64,000 bases of DNA, from NCBI RefSeq assembly GCF_030272895.1, contig NZ_JALRNF010000026.1, forward strand, positions 1 to 64,000, written 5' to 3'. The notes under the pieces were generated by a model. It was not told where the DNA came from. It saw nothing but the letters and a program-made list of their open reading frames with translations, and searched no databases. Position 1 is the stretch's first letter, and the number at the start of each line of letters is the position of its first letter. This DNA is from Pseudomonas sp. BGr12. GTDB taxonomy: Bacteria > Pseudomonadota > Gammaproteobacteria > Pseudomonadales > Pseudomonadaceae. The translations under genes and the position numbers were made by a program. This document shows, piece by piece, positions 9,370-18,395 of this stretch.

Positions 9370-9840
9370 ATGCAATTGATTGCCGCCACCGACCAGTACC
9401 TCACCTTCGCCCGCGACCTGACCCGGCGGGCCATGCTGCGCTATTACCGGGAATTCGACCTGCTGTGGATCGAGGAGGCCTTCAACCAGGCCTGGGGCTG
9501 GCGCGAGCAGTGGTTGATTGTCGAGGATGACCAGCTCCTGGGGTATTGCAGCCTCAGCCAGGACCGCCAGGCCCTGTACATCCGCGAACTGCACCTGATC
9601 GAGAGTGCCCGCGGGCGCGGCGTGGGCACCCGGGTGCTGGAGCAGTTGGCCGGCTGGGCCGCCGAGCGGCGCCTGCCCTTGATGCGCCTGACGGTGTTCA
9701 AGAGCAACCCGGCGCAGGCCCTGTACCGGCGCCAGGGCTTCGACGCGGTGGGGGAAGACGAGTGTTTCGTGCGTATGCAGCGGACCATTGACTTGTGTGC
9801 CGGTGCAGGTCCCGTGCATAGTGCTACACCGTATGGGTGA
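9370..9840 (+). CDS. GNAT family N-acetyltransferase
   Basis: This GNAT protein of about 156 residues has acetyl-CoA-binding motif A (LHLIESARGRGVGTRVLEQL) followed by the typical motif B strand/helix RLTVFKSNPAQALYRRQGF. The acceptor substrate is unknown. The ATG at 9370 is chosen because it follows GGGAGGTG directly. The longer frame upstream reads through the REP repeat and the DUF488 gene. An XRE regulator begins 23 bases downstream, suggesting cotranscription. Confidence 0.88.
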   Translation: MQLIAATDQYLTFARDLTRRAMLRYYREFDLLWIEEAFNQAWGWREQWLIVEDDQLLGYCSLSQDRQALYIRELHLIESARGRGVGTRVLEQLAGWAAERRLPLMRLTVFKSNPAQALYRRQGFDAVGEDECFVRMQRTIDLCAGAGPVHSATPYG

Positions 9841-9863
9841 TGTAATAAGGACGTTGAACTGGC

Positions 9864-10259
9864 ATGAACGGAATCGGATCCCGCCTGAGAGAGGAAAGGG
9901 AGCGCCTGGGCCTGACCCAGCGCGTGTTCGGTGACATCGGCGGGGTCGAACCCAACGCCCAGGGCAAGTACGAAAGCGGCGAACGAACGCCCAAGGCCGA
10001 CTACCTGGCCGCCGTTGCCGCGCGCGGCGTGGACGCCCTGTATGTGTTGAGCGGGGAGCGTACGCCGTTGCCCCAGGGCAGCCTGAGCCCGGAAGAAGAC
10101 CGGCTGCTGGGCTGTTTTCGCACCCTCTCGGCCCACGACCAGGCGGCCATCCAGCAATTGCTGGGCAGTCTGGCCGATGCGCTGCCGCAGGCCGCCGGCT
10201 ATCCGCGGAGCGTTTTTTCCCGTGCCGCGGGCAAGGGCAAATCGGCATCGACACGATGA
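9864..10259 (+). CDS. XRE family helix-turn-helix regulator
   Basis: This 131-residue protein has an HTH_3 domain in residues 1-65 (LREERERLGLTQRVFGDIGGVEPNAQGKYESGERTPK split over the usual helices). A short C-terminal region resembles phage repressor-like regulators (LSPEEDRLLGCFRTLSAHDQAAIQQLL). There is no peptidase domain. It sits ahead of gacA without a clear link to it. The target genes are unknown. Confidence 0.85.
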   Translation: MNGIGSRLREERERLGLTQRVFGDIGGVEPNAQGKYESGERTPKADYLAAVAARGVDALYVLSGERTPLPQGSLSPEEDRLLGCFRTLSAHDQAAIQQLLGSLADALPQAAGYPRSVFSRAAGKGKSASTR

Positions 10260-10337
10260 CGCGTTCCAGTATGTTTGCCACGCGGTTTTTTGCTAAGGTG
10301 GCGGGATCCAATTGCCGCCGCAGTGCGAGGTGTCTGC

Positions 10338-10976
10338 TTGATTAGGGTCCTGGTGGTCGATGACCACGATCTGGTGCGTACGGGCATCACCCGCATGCTG
10401 GCCGATATCGACGGCTTGCAGGTCGTGGGCGAGGCCGACTCCGGCGAGGCTTCGCTGAAGGTAGCGCGCGAGCTCAAGCCCGATGTGGTCCTGATGGACG
10501 TGAAAATGCCCGGGATCGGCGGCCTTGAAGCCACGCGCAAACTGCTGCGCAGCCACCCCGACGTGAAAGTGGTGGCGGTTACTGTCTGTGAAGAAGACCC
10601 GTTTCCCACCCGCCTGTTGCAGGCCGGTGCCGCCGGCTACCTGACCAAGGGTGCGGGCCTGGATGAAATGGTCCAGGCCATTCGCCTGGTGTTCGCCGGC
10701 CAGCGCTACATCAGCCCGCAGATCGCCCAGCAACTGGCGCTCAAGTCGTTCCAGCCGCAAGGCTCGCCGTTCGATGCGCTGTCGGAGCGGGAAATCCAGA
10801 TCGCCCTGATGATCGTCGGCTGCCAGAAGGTACAGATCATCTCCGACAAACTGTGCCTGTCACCGAAAACGGTCAATACTTACCGTTACCGGATCTTCGA
10901 AAAACTCTCGGTCACCAGCGACGTCGAGCTGACGCTGCTGGCGGTCCGCCATGGCATGGTTGACGCCAGTCTCTGA
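10338..10976 (+). CDS. gacA: Response regulator GacA (UvrY family), TTG start
   Basis: GacA is the output regulator of the GacS/GacA system that drives small RNAs of the Rsm pathway and thereby secondary metabolism and biofilm traits. This 212-residue protein has a receiver domain with phospho-acceptor D54 (VLMDVKMPG) and acidic D8/D9. Its LuxR-type helix-turn-helix is [32 protein letters not shown], written here only as the visible landmark. The start is TTG at 10338 with GAGG at 10327-10330. This gives the canonical [11 protein letters not shown] terminus, whereas the longer ATG frame does not match the family. uvrC follows 4 bases after the stop. Confidence 0.97.
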   Translation: MIRVLVVDDHDLVRTGITRMLADIDGLQVVGEADSGEASLKVARELKPDVVLMDVKMPGIGGLEATRKLLRSHPDVKVVAVTVCEEDPFPTRLLQAGAAGYLTKGAGLDEMVQAIRLVFAGQRYISPQIAQQLALKSFQPQGSPFDALSEREIQIALMIVGCQKVQIISDKLCLSPKTVNTYRYRIFEKLSVTSDVELTLLAVRHGMVDASL

Positions 10977-10980
10977 GCCC

Positions 10981-12804
10981 ATGACCCCTACATTCGATTC
11001 AAGTGCCTTCCTGGCGACCTGCAGCGGTCGTCCGGGCGTCTACCGGATGTTCGACGGCGATGCCCGGCTGCTGTATGTCGGCAAGGCAAAAAACCTCAAG
11101 AAGCGCCTGGCCAGCTATTTTCGCAAGACCGGCCTGGCGCCGAAGACGGCTGCCCTGGTGGGGCGGATCGCCCAGGTCGAAACCACCATCACCGCCAATG
11201 AGACCGAAGCGCTGCTGCTGGAGCAGACGCTGATCAAGGAATGGCGCCCGCCGTACAACATCCTGCTGCGTGACGACAAATCCTACCCTTACGTGTTTTT
11301 GTCTGACGGACCCTTCCCGCGCCTGGGCATCCACCGGGGAGCCAAGAAGCAGAAGGGCAAGTACTTCGGGCCCTATCCCAGCGCCGGCGCCATCCGCGAA
11401 AGCCTCAGCCTGTTGCAAAAGACCTTCTTCGTGCGCCAGTGCGAAGACAGCTACTACAGCAACCGCACCCGACCGTGCCTGCAATACCAGATCAAGCGCT
11501 GCAAGGCGCCCTGCGTCGGGCTGGTCGAGCCTGAGGAATATGCCGTGGATGTGCGTCACTCGGTGATGTTCCTCGAAGGGCGCAGTCACCAACTGACCAA
11601 TGAGCTCAATGCCGAGATGGAACAGGCGGCCATGGCCCTGGAATTCGAGAAGGCCGCCGAACTGCGCGACCAGATCGCCTTGCTGCGCCGGGTCCAGGAC
11701 CAGCAGAGCATGGAGGGTGGCAGCGGCGACGTCGATGTGGTGGCCGCCTTCATCAACCCGGGCGGCGCCTGCGTGCACCTGATCAGCGTGCGCGGCGGCC
11801 GGGTGCTGGGCAGCAAGAACTTCTTTCCCCAGGTGGGCATCGAGGAAGACGTGGCCGAAGTCATGGCCGCGTTCCTGTCCCAGTACTACATTGGCAATGC
11901 CGAGCGCGACCTGCCGGGCGAGTTGATCGTCAACGTGGTGCATGAAGACTTCGAGGCCATCAGCACCGCCATCGAAACCCTGCGAGGCCGCGAACTGACC
12001 ATCAGCCACCGGGTGCGTGGCACCCGGGCGCGCTGGCAGCAACTGGCAGTGACCAACGCCGAGCAGGCGCTGATGGCGCGCCTGGCCAACCGTCAGCACA
12101 TGGCCTCGCGCTTCGAGGCCCTGGCACAGGTGCTGGACCTGGACGAAACCCCGCAGCGCCTGGAGTGCTACGACATCAGCCATTCCAGTGGCGAAGCGAC
12201 GGTAGCCTCCTGCGTGGTATTCGGCCCCGAGGGGCCGCTGAAGTCCGATTACCGGCGCTTCAATATCGAGGGTGTGACCCCGGGCGACGACTATGCCGCC
12301 ATGCACCAGGCCCTGACCCGGCGCTTCGGGCGGATCAAGGACGGCGAGGGCAAGCTGCCGGATGTGCTGCTGGTGGACGGCGGCAAGGGCCAGCTGAACA
12401 TGGCTCGCGACGTGCTCCAGGAACTGGCCGTACCCGACCTGATTTTGCTCGGCGTGGCCAAGGGCGTGACCCGCAAGGCCGGCTTCGAAACCCTGTACCT
12501 CAATGACGTGGCCCACGAGTTCACCCTCAAAGGCGACTCGCCGGCGCTGCACCTGATCCAGCAGATTCGTGACGAGGCGCACCGCTTTGCCATTACCGGC
12601 CACCGCGCCCGGCGCGGCAAGGCCCGGCGCACCTCGAGCCTGGAAGACGTGGCAGGCGTTGGGCCAAAGCGCCGTCGCGACCTGCTCAAGCACTTCGGCG
12701 GCTTGCAAGAACTGACCCGCGCTAGCATCGAAGAAATTGCCAAGGCACCGGGAATCAGTAAAAAGCTTGCCGAGTCGATTTATGCCAACCTGCATAGCGA
12801 GTAG
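10981..12804 (+). CDS. uvrC: Excinuclease ABC subunit C
   Basis: UvrC (607 residues) makes both incisions around UvrAB-marked DNA lesions. The N-terminal GIY-YIG nuclease domain ([20 protein letters not shown]) is present. It is followed by a cysteine-containing region ([13 protein letters not shown]), the UvrB-interacting UVR motif ([14 protein letters not shown]), the RNase H-like second nuclease ([26 protein letters not shown]) and C-terminal helix-hairpin-helix repeats. The gacA-uvrC-pgsA order is conserved in gammaproteobacteria and points to one operon. Confidence 0.97.
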   Translation: MTPTFDSSAFLATCSGRPGVYRMFDGDARLLYVGKAKNLKKRLASYFRKTGLAPKTAALVGRIAQVETTITANETEALLLEQTLIKEWRPPYNILLRDDKSYPYVFLSDGPFPRLGIHRGAKKQKGKYFGPYPSAGAIRESLSLLQKTFFVRQCEDSYYSNRTRPCLQYQIKRCKAPCVGLVEPEEYAVDVRHSVMFLEGRSHQLTNELNAEMEQAAMALEFEKAAELRDQIALLRRVQDQQSMEGGSGDVDVVAAFINPGGACVHLISVRGGRVLGSKNFFPQVGIEEDVAEVMAAFLSQYYIGNAERDLPGELIVNVVHEDFEAISTAIETLRGRELTISHRVRGTRARWQQLAVTNAEQALMARLANRQHMASRFEALAQVLDLDETPQRLECYDISHSSGEATVASCVVFGPEGPLKSDYRRFNIEGVTPGDDYAAMHQALTRRFGRIKDGEGKLPDVLLVDGGKGQLNMARDVLQELAVPDLILLGVAKGVTRKAGFETLYLNDVAHEFTLKGDSPALHLIQQIRDEAHRFAITGHRARRGKARRTSSLEDVAGVGPKRRRDLLKHFGGLQELTRASIEEIAKAPGISKKLAESIYANLHSE

Positions 12805-12836
12805 AATGCGGGCTCACTTTGCAGCCAGTTGTGCCG

Positions 12837-13397
12837 ATGAATATTCCAAATCTACTTACCGTTCTTCGCGTCCTGCTCATACCGATCTTCATTCTGCTGT
12901 TTTATGTTCCATATCACTGGAGCTACCTGGCAGCGAGCAGTGTCTTCGCCATCGCCGCGGCCACCGATTGGCTCGACGGCTACCTGGCCCGTCGCCTGCA
13001 GCAGAGCACCCCGTTCGGCGCCTTCCTGGACCCGGTGGCCGACAAGCTGATGGTCGCCGTGGCCCTGGTGTTGCTGGTGCAAGCCCATGCCAACCTGTGG
13101 CTGACCTTGCCGGCGGCGGTCATCATCGGCCGCGAGATCGTGGTCTCGGCTTTGCGCGAGTGGATGGCCGAGCTCGGGGCGAGGGCGCACGTGGCGGTGT
13201 CGAACCTGGGCAAGTGGAAAACCGCCGCACAGATGCTGGCCCTGGTGATCCTGCTGGCCAACCCGGCCGTGCTGAGCTTCTGGGTGGTGCTGGGCTATTC
13301 CTTGCTGATGATCGCCGCCGGCCTGACCCTGTGGTCGATGGTGCAGTACCTGCGCGCCGCCTGGCCGCACCTGCGCGAAGGCTCGGAAAAAAAATAA
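12837..13397 (+). CDS. pgsA: CDP-diacylglycerol--glycerol-3-phosphate 3-phosphatidyltransferase
   Basis: PgsA (186 residues) catalyses the committed step to phosphatidylglycerol in the inner membrane. The CDP-alcohol phosphatidyltransferase signature D-G-x2-A-R-x8-G-x3-D-x3-D is intact in [14 protein letters not shown] followed by [11 protein letters not shown]. There are about four transmembrane helices. The start at 12837 gives the family N terminus [12 protein letters not shown]. It lies 32 bases after uvrC and is the last protein gene before tRNA-Gly. Confidence 0.96.
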   Translation: MNIPNLLTVLRVLLIPIFILLFYVPYHWSYLAASSVFAIAAATDWLDGYLARRLQQSTPFGAFLDPVADKLMVAVALVLLVQAHANLWLTLPAAVIIGREIVVSALREWMAELGARAHVAVSNLGKWKTAAQMLALVILLANPAVLSFWVVLGYSLLMIAAGLTLWSMVQYLRAAWPHLREGSEKK

Positions 13398-13417
13398 AGC
13401 TTTTTTGAATCAAGGGC

Positions 13418-13445
13418 TTGACGCCATTCTGTGATCCTATAGAAT
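13418..13445 (+). promoter_or_regulatory. Promoter of tRNA-Gly
   Basis: A -35 box TTGACG (13418-13423) and a -10 box TAGAAT (13440-13445) are separated by 16 bases. They lie 15 bases before the tRNA 5' end, as expected for a strong stable-RNA promoter. Confidence 0.7.
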
Positions 13446-13460
13446 GGCCACCACCAAGAC

Positions 13461-13536
<76 letters not shown>

Positions 13537-13577
13537 AATATCGATGTGCAGGTTTCAGCAGAAGTCTGCAAATCACG

Positions 13578-13605
13578 AAAAAAGAGGCCTAGGCCTCTTT
13601 TTTTT
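13578..13605 (+). terminator. Intrinsic terminator after tRNA-Gly
   Basis: AAAGAGGCC and GGCCTCTTT form a stem with a run of eight T residues. It is a strong Rho-independent terminator, and the A-rich left side could let it work in both directions. Confidence 0.92.
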
Positions 13606-13784
13606 CGTCCGCAGAAAACTGTCGGGATCTGCAACCCGCCACGCCTTTCAAGTACATCAATAAGTACATCGAAATGCGGGTGGCATCGACGGGTTGAATC
13701 CACAGCCAGAAGTAGTCATTCGTAGGTGTCCAGGAAATCCAGAGTCATTCAGGATTTGAAGGTGACCGTCCGGCCAAGTCACCT

Positions 13785-13831
13785 AGCGCAGCAAACAGCC
13801 CGCCGAAGAGGCGCGGGCTGTTTGCTGCGCT
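13785..13831. terminator. Long 19-bp hairpin between tRNA-Gly and rnfD
   Basis: AGCGCAGCAAACAGCCCGC (13785-13803) pairs perfectly with 13813-13831 across a 9-base loop. It lies 29 bases beyond the rnfD stop codon. No T-tract follows on either strand, so it may stabilise mRNA or stop transcription inefficiently. The remaining intergenic sequence 13606-13784 has no gene I can support. Confidence 0.55.
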
Positions 13832-13860
13832 CACCCACGGCGCTGCGCACGCTCTCAGTA

Positions 13861-14808
13861 TCAGGTGTTCGCTGTATACCAGGGGCGTTGTATGCGCAGC
13901 GCCAACCGGTCGATCTGCGGCACCAGCAGGTTGGCGGCAAGCACGGCGAAGCAGAGACCATCGGCATAAAGCCCGAATTCGCGAATCGATTCTGTCAGCG
14001 CGCCAACGGCCAAGCCGAAGAGGATGCGACCGGCGCGTGTATCGGGACTGGTGACCGGATCGGTGGCAATGAAGAAGGCGGTGAAGAGGTACCCACCGAG
14101 ACTGAGGTTGTACAGGCTTTCCTGCAGGCTATGGCCGGCGGCCATGCACAGCAATACCGTGCTCGCGAGCATCGCCAGCGGAATCTCGATGCGGATCACC
14201 CGCAGGCAAGCCAGTAACAAACCGCCGGCAACATAGCCGTACCCTGACAGATTGGGGGTGGTCAGCGTGAACTCGTTCTGAGCCAATTGAGTGGCGCCGG
14301 CGAACGCATCGAGGTCAAGGCGTGGCGCCAGCTGTAGCTGTTGTAGAAGAACCGCCTTGGCGTCCAGGGTCACGGTCCAGGGGGCATGGTCCGATGGCGC
14401 GGGGTACAACTGCTGGTAGAAGCAGATTGCAACGATCCCCAGGCCCACCATGGCGGGGTTGAGACGATTGCGACCCAGGCCTCCACTGCCGTGTTTACAG
14501 AGCGCGAGAGCGGCAAAAGTGGCCAGGGCGATCATCCATAGCGGCACCAGCAGCGGCAATGCCCGAGCCAGTATCAGGCCTAGCACCAGCCAGCTGAGGT
14601 CGCTCAGACCCTCGCGTACATTACACCCGCGCAGGCGCAGCAGGCCGGCTTCGAAGCCCAGGGCGAGCAGCACGCACCAGAAGATTTGCAACCAGACCAC
14701 GACGCCAAATTGCCAGGCGTACAGGGCGGTGCCCGGCAGGAGACACAAGATGACCAGCAGCATCACCGTGCGCAGTCGTTGCGGAGTGGGACGGCGTACC
14801 AGGCTCAT
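13861..14808 (-). CDS. rnfD: RnfD/NqrB-family membrane subunit, isolated copy
   Basis: This 315-residue integral membrane protein of the RnfD/NqrB family has about nine hydrophobic segments. The covalent FMN site is preserved: threonine T173 in DAFAGATQL corresponds to the S-G-A-T flavinylation motif. In complete Rnf complexes RnfD carries electrons from RnfC through the membrane. The start ATG overlaps the rnfC stop by 4 bases. No rnfA, B, G or E lies nearby, and the chain is shorter than typical RnfD (~350 residues). The divergent apbE gene could supply the FMN transfer activity. Whether this pair works alone or with another partner is unknown. Confidence 0.9.
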   Translation of the reverse strand: MSLVRRPTPQRLRTVMLLVILCLLPGTALYAWQFGVVVWLQIFWCVLLALGFEAGLLRLRGCNVREGLSDLSWLVLGLILARALPLLVPLWMIALATFAALALCKHGSGGLGRNRLNPAMVGLGIVAICFYQQLYPAPSDHAPWTVTLDAKAVLLQQLQLAPRLDLDAFAGATQLAQNEFTLTTPNLSGYGYVAGGLLLACLRVIRIEIPLAMLASTVLLCMAAGHSLQESLYNLSLGGYLFTAFFIATDPVTSPDTRAGRILFGLAVGALTESIREFGLYADGLCFAVLAANLLVPQIDRLALRIQRPWYTANT

Positions 14809-16205
14809 GCACGTATCTCCGTCTTGCTCTGGCGGAAGCGATCGCGCAGCGGGATATTGCTCGGGCAGATGCTGCTGCAGCTGCCGCATTCGATACAGGC
14901 ATCCAGGCGCAGTTCCTGCAGGCTGGCCTTGTCAAGGCGTTCGGCGGCAGCGTAGAGATCCAGCGGTCTGAGCGACATCGGGCAGACATCCACGCAGCGC
15001 GTACAGCGAATGCAACTGCCCGCGGGTTGGGTTGCCGGCAGGTAGCGCTCAGCGCCGAATATCAGGCAACTGCTGGTCTTGCTGATGACGGCGGTGGGGT
15101 CCGGTAGCGGCTGTCCCATCATCGGGCCGCCGACCTGGGTCCATTGTCCTTCGGCGGCCGCACCAGCAATCGCGCGCAGTGCGCTGACCGGGTAACCCAC
15201 CGGCACCAGGACATTCCCGGGGCGCTCGCAGTTCCCGGTCAGCGTCAGCACGCGTTTTATCAGGGGTTCGCCCTGGAAGATGGCCCGGCCCAGTGCGTAG
15301 AGCGTTGCGACATTCAGCGCCAGGACGCCGATATCGGCGGGCCGGGCGCCTGGCGCCAGGTTGCGGCCACTAAGGCTCTTGATCATCAACGGCTGCCCCC
15401 CTGCCGGGTAACGCTCCGGTAGCGGACAAATCTCGACCCGGGTGCGCGCCTGGCGAGCGGCGGCGCGCAACGTGGCCATCGCCTCCGGTTTGTTGGTTTC
15501 GACACCGAAACGGGTCAGCGTTATTCCCAGCAGTGCGGCGACAAAGTCGGCGGCTTCGATCAACGCTTCGGCATGTTCGCGCATGAGGCGGTCATCGCAG
15601 GTAAGGAAGGGCTCGCATTCGGCACCGTTGATCAGCAGCAGATCGGGCTGCTGGGCGCCGGCCAGCTTGAGGGCCGTCGGGAAGCCCGCCCCGCCAAGGC
15701 CGACTATGCCCATCTGCAATGCTCGTTCGACCAGCGTCTCGGGCGTTTGCGGTAGCCCCGGCACCGGGCGTTCGATCCACTCATCCAAACCATCTGCGTT
15801 CAGAATGACGGCCATCACTGGCTCGGCCGAGTCGGCCGCGAAGGCGAGGTCAATCCGTTCCACGATGCCGGAGGTGCTGGCATGCACCCAGGCGGTGTTG
15901 TCATCGCCAATACCGATCACCTCGCCCTTGCGCACATGCTGTCCCGGCTGCACGCAAGGCTGGACAGACCGGCGACCGCGCCCGAGCGGAATCGCCAGCT
16001 GTATTTTTCCGATCGCGACCGGGACAACCGGCGTGGCGTTGGACAGCTCTTTGTAGCCCCTGAGCTCGATCCCTCCGTGCCAACTACGCTGTGAGGGTGA
16101 GGCGATGGCCAACAGGCGGCGCCAGAAGGGTTTGTGTTGCGGCTGACGCTGGGCGCGGATGCGGCCCTGCATGCGTTCGGCGTTCTGCAACGAATGGCTA
16201 GACAT
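14805..16205 (-). CDS. rnfC: RnfC-family NADH-oxidising iron-sulfur subunit, short form
   Basis: This 466-residue RnfC-like protein has a biotinyl/lipoyl-like N-terminal region (HGGIELRGYKELS), a Rossmann-like flavin/NADH domain with GLGGAGFPTALKL and INGAECEPFLTCDDRLM, a SLBB domain, and two [4Fe-4S] motifs (CIRCTRCVDVCP, CIECGSCSSICP). In Rnf it oxidises NADH at the cytoplasmic face. It lacks the long Ala/Lys-rich C-terminal extension of the E. coli protein. It forms a two-gene operon with rnfD. Confidence 0.92.
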   Translation of the reverse strand: MSSHSLQNAERMQGRIRAQRQPQHKPFWRRLLAIASPSQRSWHGGIELRGYKELSNATPVVPVAIGKIQLAIPLGRGRRSVQPCVQPGQHVRKGEVIGIGDDNTAWVHASTSGIVERIDLAFAADSAEPVMAVILNADGLDEWIERPVPGLPQTPETLVERALQMGIVGLGGAGFPTALKLAGAQQPDLLLINGAECEPFLTCDDRLMREHAEALIEAADFVAALLGITLTRFGVETNKPEAMATLRAAARQARTRVEICPLPERYPAGGQPLMIKSLSGRNLAPGARPADIGVLALNVATLYALGRAIFQGEPLIKRVLTLTGNCERPGNVLVPVGYPVSALRAIAGAAAEGQWTQVGGPMMGQPLPDPTAVISKTSSCLIFGAERYLPATQPAGSCIRCTRCVDVCPMSLRPLDLYAAAERLDKASLQELRLDACIECGSCSSICPSNIPLRDRFRQSKTEIRA

Positions 16206-16593
16206 GTTCTGTCCTCCAATTTTTGGACAAAAACCGCCCCGATGCGCTAATGCACATGATGGTTTTTTGGCTTCCGGGACGTTGAGCGAAAAGGGAGGGG
16301 GGACAAATGATCACCCGCGCAACTCAGAGTGTTGAATCGGGGCTTTGTTCGGTTTTTGCTCAGATTTGCTGATGAGCGGTAGACCAATTGCCAGCTTGCG
16401 TGGTGGTCAGCAGGTGTGCTGCGAGGCGTCGTCGCCAACGGCCATGGTGTGTTCCCAGGCCCTGGGCCGGGTAGTCCACGTTCGCTGGAGAATACCTTCG
16501 AAGGTCAGGCGCAGGTACATCCCACGCGCAGGCGTGGGTTCTGGCGAAATAACGTGCGCCGCGAAGCGGCGGCCAGAATCAGCGAGGTGTCGA
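16206..16593. promoter_or_regulatory. 388-base divergent rnfC/apbE intergenic region
   Basis: No gene is convincing here. It must contain both divergent promoters. Hairpin CCCACGC-GCAG-GCGTGGG lies at 16521-16538, and a second GCCGC-GAA-GCGGC just before the apbE ribosome site could affect apbE translation. A repeat GTCC/GGAC flanks the rnfC start side (about 16208-16225). I see no FMN-riboswitch consensus and no FNR-type box. Confidence 0.45.
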
Positions 16594-17610
16594 ATGATGC
16601 GCGCAAGCCTGCTGTTTATGCTGCTGACGTTGCTGTATGGCTGCGGCGAACGGATCGAACGCTTTTCCGGGCCGACCATGGGAAGCACGTATTCGATCCA
16701 GTACGTACCCACCGCGCAGACGCCCGACTCGCGGAAAGTAAAAGCCGAAGTCGAGAGAATACTCGAGACGCTCGACCAGCAGTTCTCCACCTGGCGCGGC
16801 GACTCCGTGGTTTCGCGCTTCAACGATCTGCCGGCCGGTGCCTGTCAGGCGGTGCCGGACGATATGCGTCACTTGCTGGCGTACAGTGAGTTACTGTTCC
16901 GCGAGAGTGGCGGGGCTTTCGACCTGACGGTGCTGCCATTGATGAACCTCTGGGGCTTCGGCCCGCATTCACGAGAGAAGCAGGTGCCGGATGCGAGCGC
17001 GCTGGCACGGGAGCGGGAGCGGGTAGGGCTCCAGCACGTGCACCTGGATGGAGAAAAGCTGTGCAAGGATGTGGCGGCGCAACTGGATTTCGACAGCCTG
17101 GTCGCCGGCTATGCGGTGGATCGGGTCGGCGACAGGCTTTCGGCCCTGGGTATCCAGGCCTATCTGGTCGAGATCACCGGCGAACTCAAGGGGGTCGGCC
17201 GCAAGCCGGATGGCTCGCCCTGGCGCATCGCCCTCGAGGTGCCGAGCGGTGGGCGCGAGCAGCACGTGGAGCACGCCATTGCACTGGATGGCTATGGCGT
17301 TTCTACCGCCGGCGATTACCGCAACTATTTCGAGGAAGGTGGCCAGCGCTATTCGCACACCTTCGATCCACGTGTCGGTAGGCCAGTCAAGCACGCGCTG
17401 GCGGCAGTGACGGTGGTCGACCCTTCGGCGCTGCATGCCGATGCCCTGGATACACTGTTGATGGTGCTCGGCCCGGAGGAGGGCTATGCCTTCGCCGAGC
17501 GGCATGACGTCGCCGCCTATTTCATCATGCACCAGGGGCTGGGATTCGTTGCTCGGGCGACGCCGCGATTTGAGTCGTTGTTTCCCCCGCAGGGCAAGAC
17601 GAAGCATTAG
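16594..17610 (+). CDS. apbE: ApbE-family FAD:protein FMN transferase lipoprotein
   Basis: This 338-residue ApbE has a lipoprotein signal peptide with lipobox LLYGC (acylated C17), so it acts at the periplasmic face. It covalently attaches FMN from FAD to threonine in proteins such as RnfD, RnfG or NqrB. Family motifs include GPTMGSTYSIQY, WGFGP, and the Mg/FAD-binding GDYRNYFEEGG with YSHTFDPRVGRPV. Two adjacent ATGs (16594, 16597) follow a GAGG site. Divergent from rnfCD, it is the expected maturase for RnfD T173. Confidence 0.94.
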   Translation: MMRASLLFMLLTLLYGCGERIERFSGPTMGSTYSIQYVPTAQTPDSRKVKAEVERILETLDQQFSTWRGDSVVSRFNDLPAGACQAVPDDMRHLLAYSELLFRESGGAFDLTVLPLMNLWGFGPHSREKQVPDASALARERERVGLQHVHLDGEKLCKDVAAQLDFDSLVAGYAVDRVGDRLSALGIQAYLVEITGELKGVGRKPDGSPWRIALEVPSGGREQHVEHAIALDGYGVSTAGDYRNYFEEGGQRYSHTFDPRVGRPVKHALAAVTVVDPSALHADALDTLLMVLGPEEGYAFAERHDVAAYFIMHQGLGFVARATPRFESLFPPQGKTKH

Positions 17611-17754
17611 GCGCAGGCGGTGGGGAGTGGGTGCTTGTCATGACGGTAGTGAATGTCAGCCTTCGGTGCCGACCAAGGCGCCAGCGAACAGAAGAGAAGC
17701 GCCTTGCCCGGCGCCGAAGCGGGTCGATAACCTGCCTCGACGCCAGGGCGCGTG

Positions 17755-18333
17755 TCAGCCTTCGCGGTAGGTGCCTTTTTGCTTGGCGGCATGGATGGCC
17801 AGGGCGTCCATGAGCGTCGGAGACAGGCAGTCGTAGGGTTCCAGGCCAAGCTCGCGCAGGCGGGCACGGATCGCATCCATCTGCGCGGGTGGAGTTCCGC
17901 TTTCGATCACCGAGGACACGAACGCGGCAAAGCCTGGTGCCGACCAGCCGCTCTGCGGGGAGAGCTCGGTATGCACGAAGTCCAGGCCGTAGAAGGGGTG
18001 GCCGGTGTTCTCGATGCGCCCGAACAGGTGTGCGCCACAGTCGCGACAGGCGTGGCGCTGGATCACCGCGTTCGGGTCCACCACCTGGAGCTTCTCGCCA
18101 TGGGCCTGCACACTGACCTTGTCCCGTGGCACCACGGCAACCACCGAGAAGGTCGCGCCTGCGGGCTTCCAGCACTTGGTGCAGCCACAGGCATGGTTGT
18201 GCACTGTTTGCGCGCTGATGGCGACTTGCACCTTGTCGGTCGGGCACAGGCACTGGAGCGTGCCACCGGCGAAACCGGGCTGCTCTGGCCGGATCCCCTG
18301 GTCGATCGATGGGTGTAGGTGTAGGGCGTTCAT
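17755..18333 (-). CDS. gfa: S-(hydroxymethyl)glutathione synthase (Gfa)
   Basis: This 192-residue protein accelerates formation of S-hydroxymethylglutathione from formaldehyde and glutathione. It has the GFA zinc-binding cysteines in [18 protein letters not shown] and CRDCGAHL, and the typical C-terminal [16 protein letters not shown]. Length matches family members. The ATG at 18333 follows GGAGG in CCAGGAGGG. It lies downstream of adhC on the same strand with a 62-base gap, so both probably form one operon. Confidence 0.93.
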   Translation of the reverse strand: MNALHLHPSIDQGIRPEQPGFAGGTLQCLCPTDKVQVAISAQTVHNHACGCTKCWKPAGATFSVVAVVPRDKVSVQAHGEKLQVVDPNAVIQRHACRDCGAHLFGRIENTGHPFYGLDFVHTELSPQSGWSAPGFAAFVSSVIESGTPPAQMDAIRARLRELGLEPYDCLSPTLMDALAIHAAKQKGTYREG

Positions 18334-18367
18334 GTTACTGGTCCCTCCTGGTTCGGGTGGTGTGATG

Positions 18368-18387
18368 GGCGTGGCGACAGCCACGCC
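18368..18387. terminator. GC-rich hairpin between adhC and gfa
   Basis: GGCGTGGC-GACA-GCCACGCC forms an 8-bp stem in the 62-base gap. No U-run follows, so it may attenuate read-through or protect the upstream adhC message rather than terminate fully. Confidence 0.4.
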
Positions 18388-18395
18388 CGGGGTTG

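Noticed and set aside
16206..16593. Possible FMN riboswitch or FNR box in front of apbE/rnfC
   Set aside because: Neither consensus is present. Only generic hairpins were seen.
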